From positions 186,001 through 250,000 of the forward strand of contig VXIS01000031.1 of assembly GCA_008704415.1 (NCBI GenBank): a stretch of 64,000 bases of DNA, written 5' to 3'. This DNA comes from Sphaerosporella brunnea (lineage: Eukaryota > Ascomycota > Pezizomycetes > Pezizales > Pyronemataceae). The notes under the pieces are model-generated. The model searched no databases. It was given only the letters and a program-made list of their open reading frames with translations, and was not told the DNA's origin. Shown piece after piece: positions 11,756 through 20,800 of the stretch. Numbering within the stretch: position 1 is the first letter of the stretch; each line of letters opens with the position of its first letter. A program made the position numbers and the translations under genes.

Positions 11756-12895
11756 TCAAAACTCATTCGCAGCAGAAAGAAGCTTATAACTTCCCGAACA
11801 CAAACAAGTGTTTGTCAGCTGCATACTGTGGTGCCAAGCGACGCGGTCGTGGAGAACGTTGTTCTTCCAGAAGTAGGTGAGATGGAAGCGAGGTAAGTTA
11901 ACGCAGACCGATTGCGTGGAATGCGAAAAAAGATCGAGCTCGTCGGCAGTATGATTGCGAGCCAGGATTGAAGACGAAAAGGAAGAGGTAGTATTGCAAT
12001 GCTGCTGATGAGATGCAGTAGCGTAGTTGGAGGGTTCACTTGGGACCATTGAGGTTGGGTGAGTCTGATTTTCCGAATATTGGGAAACAATGTTCGAACC
12101 CAGAGAAACGTTGGAAGACCAACAAGACGAGGTATGATTGCCGCAAGTCGTTGGGAGAGTTGCTGCGCGGGAAACAGCAGGAACGAAGGCGTAACCAGAT
12201 GCGTCACGGCGAGAATAAGGGGTCTTTCTGATAGACTTGGCAAAAGTGGGAGTGGGGATTGCGGTAGGAGGCAACTTCCGACGAATGTCGGGGATGTAGA
12301 CGGAAGGAGTCGACGGCAAGAACAAATCGTGCTCATCGTAAAGGTGGTCGAGCGAGACTTGATCGAATGTAGTAGTAGAACTGTCGATGGTGCTTTCAGG
12401 TTTGGACTGTTCGGTCGGTGAAGAAATGGAAGTGGAAAGAACTGAAAAACGGGCAGTGCGAACGGATGGGATGTGGAAAGTCGGCACTGGAATCTTGCTT
12501 ACTGCAACGGTCGGAACGGAAATGATCTCGTCGTTCGGGACGGGCGCAATAAGCATCGAAAAAGTGGCCCTCCTGGTGCTGGGAACGTGGAAGGTAGGAA
12601 TTGGGATCGAGGATGGCTTCAAAGCCTTAACATGGATGGGATCAGAGGAGACAACTGTGTTTTTGTCGGTGTGATGATGAGAAATAGCGTCAGGAATTGT
12701 ATCGTCGCTGTGTTCGGGACAATCCGAGGTGGAAAGAGGATCGCTATCGGTGCGATAGAATAAACAATTGTGGGCAATCGTGACAAGAGAGTCGGTGGGT
12801 TCGGGGAACGCCACAGCGATCGCAGCGGGCAACGCGAAAGAGAAATCGAAAGAGGTCATCGAGCCAAACTGGGGAGCTTTGGAAAAGAACTTCAT
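11756..12895 (-). CDS. low-complexity protein with repeated IPxPTF motif, 379 aa
   Basis: This is a single minus-strand frame with a true ATG at 12895, preceded by a pyrimidine-rich leader. The protein is Ser/Thr/Pro-rich. Two copies of a 19-residue-scale repeat lie near residues 92-110 and 133-151, each with IPxPTFHxPS followed by basic residues and a final FS; a third, weaker copy (IPTPTF) lies near residue 212. A stretch of hydrophobic residues near the N-terminus (about 16-30) is too short and too interrupted to call a signal peptide. The C-terminal 50 residues are less repetitive and might lie beyond an unrecognised intron. The shared motif with the 6377..8254 protein is the only clue to function. 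Tandem repeats follow the stop codon. Confidence 0.65.
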   Translation of the reverse strand: MKFFSKAPQFGSMTSFDFSFALPAAIAVAFPEPTDSLVTIAHNCLFYRTDSDPLSTSDCPEHSDDTIPDAISHHHTDKNTVVSSDPIHVKALKPSSIPIPTFHVPSTRRATFSMLIAPVPNDEIISVPTVAVSKIPVPTFHIPSVRTARFSVLSTSISSPTEQSKPESTIDSSTTTFDQVSLDHLYDEHDLFLPSTPSVYIPDIRRKLPPTAIPTPTFAKSIRKTPYSRRDASGYAFVPAVSRAATLPTTCGNHTSSCWSSNVSLGSNIVSQYSENQTHPTSMVPSEPSNYATASHQQHCNTTSSFSSSILARNHTADELDLFSHSTQSVCVNLPRFHLTYFWKNNVLHDRVAWHHSMQLTNTCLCSGSYKLLSAANEF

Positions 12896-14831
12896 CGTGT
12901 CTGAAGAGGAAGTTTAGGTGTAAGAAGAGAGGTTGTCACGAGGTGAAGTGGAAAGGTTCGGTGATGTGAAACGATGCGACGTTTGAGTGAAGTCAAAATT
13001 TTGGAATGAAGCGAAGAGTTTTGGGTGAAGTGAATGAAGCCAGAAGGTGGAGATGGTTGAGCGCAGCGGGGAGTGCAGCGGGAAAGAGGTGGAGGTGAGG
13101 AGTGGAAAGGAAAGAACAGGAAGGAGGCGAGAAGCAGAAGCCTTAAATGCTGAGGGGGTTAGCGCGGACCAGCACTGCTTGGCAGCCGCAACCTCCAAAA
13201 GCGGTGCTGACTGTTCCGTTATTTATTCTCCTGGGAAGGGCTTCAGTGGATTTCCATTGCCCTCGCTGGATCTATACCAAGAAGCCGCGCAAAGCAGATA
13301 ATGACCCCTCCCGATATAGGAGGACGGGCGTAGCTACTTTATGGATATAAGCAGCGACGGAATCACAGAGCCAGCAAGGCGATAACAGTAATGTGCGACA
13401 CAACAACGCATGCCGATGCTGTTATCGTAGATGGAATGTTCCAACACCGTTTTTTCGGGCAGTCCGTCGCACTGGAACACCTATGTTCTCAGTATCACGT
13501 GAGGTAATCCCATCGTCGTGTTTGATTGTCCACTCTGCAGCGTAACACGGACGGAATAGTGTGCAATAATCGCTATTCCAAAAAGCTTCTCAGGTACAGC
13601 CAGCCACACAGCACCATCGATTCATTCGGATCAAATTGTTGCTGCAGCGGGTGCATCTCGCGCGGAATTGCTACCCCGAGAGCTGTTCCACACACCCGAC
13701 AGGTAACGCATCCCTCAAGGCAGTGCTTGCTTGCGCCTGCCAACAAATTGGGCCCCGCCTTGATCGTTTCCAGGTCTGGCCTCTGTCGTAATCGCAGTAC
13801 GTCGAGATCTTTGTGGAGCCTGTGTTTCTTGAAGATGCTTACTTCTACACAACTGTTCCAAGAAACAAACTGGTTCCCGACATTCAGCCCCACCACTACC
13901 ACCATAATCACAACTACCCGCACCAAAACTCGGCAACCATCCACCGAATAGCCACCAACCAACCTCGCTCTCTGTGAGATTACATTCGATCCTACCTGGA
14001 AAGCGTGCCTGCCAGCTAAACCACGTCGGCGCGCCTTCGTAGCAGTCATTGACAGTCGCAATTCCCACCGCAACCACTACGACAACATCCCGCGCGAAAG
14101 ATCCCTCCCATATCCCACGATGGTGCTGTCGCGAGGCAAATGCAATGACGAGGACAGATTGTATCATCTTTCTGAGTCGGATTCCGAGCCCACAGAGTGG
14201 GCGTCCGGCATTACCTCAAAACAATAGGAGCCTGCACCAATCGCACTATAGGCAGTATGGCAGTGTCTTCAAGAGTGAGCCCGCCGGGGATAGAAAACCA
14301 GCTCACTGGATGGGGGATAAGGAATTTGAGCCTGACTGGAAGTCGAGCACAAAAACTTTTGCTGTGGAATTCAATAGATCACCGCGTGTGCTAGAAGCGT
14401 TGATGCCAGTGGCCACTAATTGGGACGCAGTCGGGGCTTCATTGTTTGTCATATACTATAATACAAAAGCCATGTTCCCACTGCCTACAAACTACTTCTC
14501 TGGACCCAGAACTGTGATAACCTGTGCGAATCAATCTCCAATCATCCATAGCATGCACAAATACACAACAAAGCAAGTTGATTGGCATATCATCACGCAG
14601 AGCCATCTCGGGAACAACTATTTTTTCCAACACGAAGCATGATCGCCAATGTTAACATCATTCTCAATCATTACCGCACCCACGGCATGCGTCAAGCCTC
14701 AAACGCAGCCCCATGTTCCTTCCTCAGATGTTTCTTAATAACCCCCGGCGAGGCGCTCGTATAGCGGAACTGACCTAATCACGCTTATAATCAGCTCCAC
14801 CTCAGGTCACATCCCATCCTCTCATAACACA
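12896..14831. other. intergenic stretch, no secure gene
   Basis: Several medium frames overlap on both strands between 13526 and 14642, but all begin at non-ATG codons or lack a consistent exon chain. One 35-codon frame from the ATG at 14120 follows a C/A-rich leader and is Ser/Glu-rich, so it could be a first exon, but I could not extend it. Confidence 0.4.
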
Positions 14832-15125
14832 CTAACCACAATTGCAAATAAAATCAGGGATACTCTCCCCCATCGTGAGAGTCCCATAGCCAGCGAACGG
14901 ATTCTCACGCCTCTGGCCCAGCAAAGCAGCGGCTTCCCGTGCAGCGGCGATCTGCTTGGTTTCGTCATGGGCCCGCGTTGCAAGTTTGATCTGTAAATCG
15001 AGGCGGTGGAGGGCCAGTTTGACGGCTGGATCATTGGTGGTAGTGGAGCCAGCTTCGACCGGCGGGGTGTTAGAAACGTCGGTCTCTGGCGGAGGCACGA
15101 TGGCTGCAGAGATGGACGTCGGCAT
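14832..15125 (-). CDS. small hypothetical protein, 97 aa
   Basis: A single frame runs from a genuine ATG at 15125 to a stop at 14832. The first 33 residues are Pro/Thr/Ser-rich. Residues 34-72 are Ala/Leu/Arg/Lys/Glu-rich and should form a helix or short coiled coil. The end, with a GYGTLTMGES stretch and the final CNC, is uncharged. I recognise no family. The switch from disordered head to amphipathic helix is more protein-like than the shadow frames around it, which is the main reason to list it. It could also be an exon of a larger gene. Confidence 0.4.
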   Translation of the reverse strand: MPTSISAAIVPPPETDVSNTPPVEAGSTTTNDPAVKLALHRLDLQIKLATRAHDETKQIAAAREAAALLGQRRENPFAGYGTLTMGESIPDFICNCG

Positions 15126-17329
15126 GGTTGGGATTAGTTATGATTTTCGTTGAGGACAAGATAGGATGTTGCCCTTAGCAGAAGCGTAGAGCGAGATAGA
15201 GCTGTGAGGATGGAAGTCAATAGCCTGCAAAAGCCTGTCCGCGGGCGGTGGATCGTGCACGTGCCAACTGCCGAATGCAGTTACTGGACGGGTTGTAAGT
15301 ATCCGTATGCGTCGTGTGAGGGCATCCGATGGTGACGCTGACCAATTCACTGCCGCTGACCTGCTCTCAGTGAGGTTGAAAATGGTCAGTTAGGACTGTT
15401 GAAAAGCATCAGCCGTAGGGGCATGCAACGAAATATGTCCGTGTGGGACTGTGGCCGAGACGCACAGGGGTATTTCCCGATCCGATTGATCACTGCTCGG
15501 TTTGCGGCGCGCGGCAAGGCGTTTCTCTGTTGACACACCATTCGACGCCGCACTTCATTACCTCCGCAGCTACCAGTTCCTCTTGTACCTCGAAGCTGGG
15601 AATCGTTTTATCGCCTCTCCATGCAGAACCTCTCCGCCTTGTATCACGGACATTGCCAGCCGCGGTTTGTGTTCAACACGGCATTTGACTGACTGCCGGT
15701 GGCTGTGTCCCTAGACATCCTCGATCGTTCCCATCGGTTACCTAGAGCTTGGTACATGCTGATTGGCATTGCATGCAGGTCTGGCCACTGAATTACGGGC
15801 GGAGATGTTCTACACATAGCACGGACTGTCGTGCAGTTTTGCAGTATGCCATGATGAGTGCTACCTTTGACGCAATGTTTGCTCACATTGCGAATATTGA
15901 TCGACTGGAGCGGAATGGACTTTGCACATTATGCGTATTTCTTCGGTGTTGCTGCACATTTTTCGCCAATGACGTTCAAGATTGCAGAGCAGAAAGTGGT
16001 CGTCGTTTGTGACGTCTTGCATGATGTCGGAGACATAGCTGCTCCACCCCTCGCGGTTTCCAGCAGTGTGCACAATGGCTCCGGAGCCAGGCGCGAGCCC
16101 AGCACATCTTTGCAGATCATATTAGCGGGCAGCTGACCTCTCATGTAAATTGTTTGCAGCTAGGATGCCGACTACTGCCACCGACTGCGATCATTCCCAC
16201 CAGGATGCCATGCCCTTGGTACAACCGTCATCAATCCTCTACGCCTACAAGCATGCGCGTTGTTGTTGGTTGATCATCTTGCGACCGCTGGTATCAGATT
16301 GCGCGCTTTCCAGCAAATTTTCGTCTTCCTACTAGCATTGTGGTTCAACCAAAGCTCTTTGTTGCATCACACCTTTGAAAGGTGCGAGAGTTCTCGGTCA
16401 GCATTCATACGCCCAACACTGGGGTCCACATTCCTGGGTGACTAAAGGTTGCCGCTGGGTAGACGACAAAATGCTGTTTCAAATGGCTGGTGTTCGATGG
16501 TTCCCCGTTATCAATCCATCACGCCCATTCTTGTTACCCGTGGAATACTATACGACCAGACAGCATTACAGGCTCACAGCCCGGGGCAGAGATCTCGCAG
16601 AAGTAACCTTCTCGCCAGTCTGGTGATATACGGCCAGAGTTCAATTTTGCGGATCATCAATCGTTCCAATCGCTCAACGGGAAAGCTGTATAAAAGCTGC
16701 CTTCGCTCAGCGCGTCCCTTGGAGGCAACAGGGTGTCTGGTGTTCCCTTTGATCGACTGGAGGACCTAAATCAGTGGCCAACGGCGGTATACCTCGCCCT
16801 CCGATGACACTCACCGAAAGGAGCGTAGGAGTTCTGTCGTTCCACGCTCAAATCGCCAACGGTAGATCCGGAGGCTGTCTATAGTGCTACCTGTTTCCCG
16901 CCCTTCGCTGGCTGTCTACTGCAGCCCAGCGGTTGGAGGCGGTCCATCGAAATAAACTTCCTGGTGGCTTGGTGGTCCGGATTAGGTTATGCCTCACAGC
17001 CGTGGGCTAAATCACTGCACGCCCGAATAACAGCAGCACATCTCCCCCCGTTCCTGGCGGGTTACGGCTGGCCCGCCTGCAAGAGGCCTGTGGCGATTTT
17101 GAACGGCAACGATTGTTGGTGAGCAGATTGTCGACACGGCATGCGTTCAAACTGAATAATGCAAAGCGCAGAGACATAGCCCTGGTTACAAACCAGCCAA
17201 CCCATTTCACTGGCACACCACCTCCGATGTTAAGCTACTCAAAATCACACATAATCCGTGAGCCCCCCATTAAGCATCTTTCCTGACCCCTTGCTAACGC
17301 CTGCGCGCCGCGTCCAAAATGTGGCCGTA
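15126..17329. other. intergenic stretch up to copy B
   Basis: No credible coding frame is visible. A TATAAAA string at 16690 has no start codon and open frame behind it that I would trust. The last bases, 17325..17329 (ccgta), are the left target duplication of copy B. Confidence 0.5.
17325..17329. repeat. target site duplication of copy B (left copy)
   Basis: CCGTA directly precedes the TGTAA end of the LTR, and the identical five bases follow the other LTR at 25166..25170. A 5-bp duplication is usual for Ty3/gypsy integrases. Confidence 0.95.
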
Positions 17330-17841
17330 TGTAACCTTTTCGTGAGCTTATAAGATCCGCTATTTCACAGATGCGAATAAACTCAGAACCGTTTGTGTAT
17401 CTGACTTGATAAATACCAAGAGAATACTCGCACTCAGGTCACTGATCAACTCAGTATTTATTGATGATAGTCGATACAATCTGGGCTGCTCGAAAGGCCG
17501 TATCGAAAGAAGAGAAAAGAATGAATGTAGGAAAAGCTCGTAGCTTTTATAGCCAACGATGCTGAGTACATCATGTGATAACAATCTGGTGGCAAATTCG
17601 AAACTAAGGAAAGAATGGTCTAGAAGACCTGCAAGTCTGCCTTGTGGAAACTAGAAGATTCCAAAGTGACGTAGCATCGAAGGGGCTAGAAAGTGCTAGA
17701 AACATGGTGACAAAACATAGTAAAGAAAGTAATGGAAACTCGTAGAATGCTGTTATCATACCATCGTTACTGCCTTATAGTTTTATATCTTAGTAAGGAA
17801 ATACGTAAGAAAGAAACCATAGTAAGTGTAATAATCTTACA
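17330..17841 (-). repeat. 3' LTR of copy B
   Basis: The LTR is 512 bp and starts TGTAACC and ends CTTACA on the plus strand. It appears identical to the 5' LTR of copy A and differs from B's own 5' LTR by a single base that I could see. Confidence 0.95.
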
Positions 17842-17850
17842 CTTCCCCTT
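17842..17850 (-). promoter_or_regulatory. polypurine tract of copy B
   Basis: In element orientation the sequence AAGGGGAAG abuts the 3' LTR directly and is preceded by a T run. This is the expected place and composition for the primer of plus-strand DNA synthesis. Copy C has the same tract at 51335..51343. Confidence 0.8.
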
Positions 17851-17868
17851 AAAAAACAGTTGAAACAG

Positions 17869-20800
17869 TTACTCACGTACTTCAAAAGCGGAAGAAGCAA
17901 TAGATGACATAGGAGAGGAACAGAAAGAATCATCAGAAGGAAAGAAAAAATCGGGAGGAAGAGTGACTGCGGTGGAGGTGTAGTCCTGGGTCCTCTTCGA
18001 AAGGAATTCCTGGATGGAATCTGCGCCAGTGTTGCGTACATTCTCATCAGGTTCCCAAGAGTTGTTTTCAGGTCCATAATTCTCCCAAGAGATATACCAG
18101 TAATCGATACCGTTAATCTTCTTGTGGTCGAGAATCTCCTTGATGTTGTAGAGAGTGTGGTCATCTTCTTCTTCGTCATCGTAGCTGGAGGGAGGAGGCG
18201 GAATTGTCTTGTCTGAAATTCGCTGGAAGAGCTTGAGTTTGTCCTGGGCGAAGATGGGATAAACACGCTTGTTCTTGGGGAGTTCAAGTGTGCAGTTGCC
18301 TGTATCCTCATCGACTTTGGCGATCCTGTAGGGCCCTTCCCAAACTTCCATAAGCTTCCTAACCTTGCCCTTCCCTCGAGAACGTCTCTTGTAAAATACC
18401 CATTGTCCAACCTGAAGTTGAACCTTAGGATTCCTACGCTTGGCAGCAATGCTTGCCTGGCGGTGACGTGCTGCCAGCAATGCATCTCGAGCCACAGCAT
18501 TGTTGATCTTTTGCTGCTCGAGGTACTCATTGACTGCAGGGACATTCGAATCGAATTCAACTGGTAAAATGCGAGGGATATGACCAAATTGAACTTCGTG
18601 AGGGGTACGCTTGATGGTGGTAGAAGGAGAGTGGTTGAAGGCGTGCTCAACACGCCAGAGGTGACGAGACCAGTCTGCCTGTTTGTTGTTGGTGAAAATC
18701 CGAAGCATTTGACCGATGGTACGGTTGGCCCGCTCCACTTGTCCATTGGTGTTTTGATGGAAAGCGGTGGCCATGAGGAGGTCGGTACCAATCTGCTTGT
18801 GGAGTCCTTGCCAGAACTGCGAGGTGAATCGAGGGTCTCTGTCCGAAACGATTGACTCTGGGAGTCCGTAGCGAGCGTAGTAGTGTTTAATGAAAACATC
18901 CGTAACGTCCTTTGCCGAAAATCCGTCCTTTAGGGGAACCAAAACAAGACCAGAAGAGAAGCGGTCAATGATGACCATGATGTGCTTGAAACCGTCCGAA
19001 GAGTTGAATGGACCAAGGAAATCAATAGCAATTGACTCCCATGGGCGAAGGGGAATTTCCAAGAGGCGAGCTTCGCCAATTGGCTTGGTGGTGGCATCTT
19101 TGTTGCGCTGACACTCAAGGCATTCTCTGCAGAACTCGTCGATGTCCTGCTTCATCCTAGGCCAGTAAAAACTCTGCCTGCATAGGATGTAGGTCTTCTC
19201 GGTGCCTTGATGTCCCACACTCTTGTGACAACTCTGCATGATGACATGCCGGACTGAGGAGGAGGGATTGTCTCTGGAAAGGACTGCATTGGGGACGTAA
19301 ACTCGAAGGTTGGAGGTGATGGAGGGGTCATCTAGCACAACATATCCTGTGTCATGCCAGTGAAATGGCTTGCGAATGCCATTCTTGACCATGGGATCGT
19401 CTTCATATGCCTGCTTGAATGTAGGGAGCATGGCCTTCCCTATGTGGTTGTCAAGGAAAAATGCGGGTACTCTGTTGCGAGTGTCGTAATGAATGACTTC
19501 CTGGGAACGATTTCCTGGTGGGTGTTGAGGTGGTTCGAACATTTCTGCATCCTCTTTGTCCAGAAGAGGGGTTTCGTCCGAAATCGATGGCTGAATTTTT
19601 TGCTGAGTCCCTTCCCCTTCAAAATCCTTGTTGGAACCTTGGTCATGCTCTGCCGATTCCTTATCCTTTTTCTCCTGTTCCTTACGAGCCTGAGCTCGAG
19701 TTAGAAAGGCCTGGGGATCAGAGGGTATGGGTTCCATGGGTGGGGAAATGGGCTCAATGGGCCGCTCTCTCTGGAGTCTGGGTACCAGATGGCGGTGACT
19801 GGATGGGTTGGAAATCTGACTATCTTGGTGGGTGGCAGCTTGGAGGAGCGCACATACTCCACCTGGGTTGGCCTCAGCCTGGCCATAAACCTGTCGATTT
19901 CCTCCTTCGATGGGGTCTTTGTCGACCAAGAGGGGGTTTCTCCTGGGTGCGATGGCGTAGGTTTGGAATGGCGTGACTTCGTCCTGGATTCGCTGGGGGT
20001 TTTCCTGGTTGTTCTGTTGCTGGTCTGGGAGCGTCCTGGGGGTAGGCGTGGTGGTGAAGGTCTGTACTTGTCTGGGTATATCCTGTTTCCACCAAGGGCC
20101 GTCTGGGTGTTGTCTCTCCTGTGGGAATTTCGGGCGTGGTGCGCCTGATTCTGGAGACCATTGGAGGGCAGGTGCCCTTGAACTATTCGCGTAGGTGATG
20201 TAACCATGGTGGACAAGCCACTCATAGTTGCCGATGGGGTCTTCATCTGGGTCTGGACATTCTGAATCGGGTCCAAATGAATCGTCCATGTCTGTGTCTT
20301 CGTCTGGGGAGTCGTAGAATTCGTCGTCGCTATCGGATTCAAATTGAGCGTGATACTGAGAGTTTGACTTCCAGGTGCTGAAGGTTTCCATGAATCCTGA
20401 GGAATAGTGATATGGGCAGCCGTCTCTGGAGTGGCAGGCTGTCCAGTGGAGGTTTGGGTCGCACCTCTCATAGCGCGAGGCTCCCTTGGGGCGGAGGCTG
20501 GCGGAAGGTTTGTTGTTTGAGGTGGACATCTCATTTGAGACTTGAAGAGCGTGTGGAAAGTGTGAGGAAAGCTTGTATGTTTCGGTAGAGGTGGTCTGTT
20601 GAGGAATGGAGGTTGTGGGGTTGAGGAGACTGTCGATGGAGCCGAAATCCTCTGGTTTTAAGTTCTCATGGAGGAACTCATCTGGTGGCGTTATCTCCTT
20701 GTCCTCATCCTCATACAGACGTGAAAGTGTGTCTGCTAATTGATTGCTTTCTCCTGGTGTGTGCTGGATTTGAAAATCGAACATCTGGATGTATTCCAGC

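Noticed and set aside
14049..14642. 197-codon plus-strand frame
   Set aside because: It starts at TTG and overlaps an equally long antisense frame. I found no ATG and splice pattern that would make it a gene.
17790..18899. 369-codon frame overlapping the integrase and chromodomain region (also 51283..52392)
   Set aside because: It is a shadow of the integrase coding sequence in another frame, Ser/Thr/Pro/Arg-rich, without conserved motifs.
19701..20534. 277-codon minus-strand frame inside the RNase H-integrase linker (311 codons in copy C)
   Set aside because: It lies in another frame of Gag-Pol over Pro/Gln-rich sequence, starts at a non-ATG codon, and is shared by the copies only because they are nearly identical.
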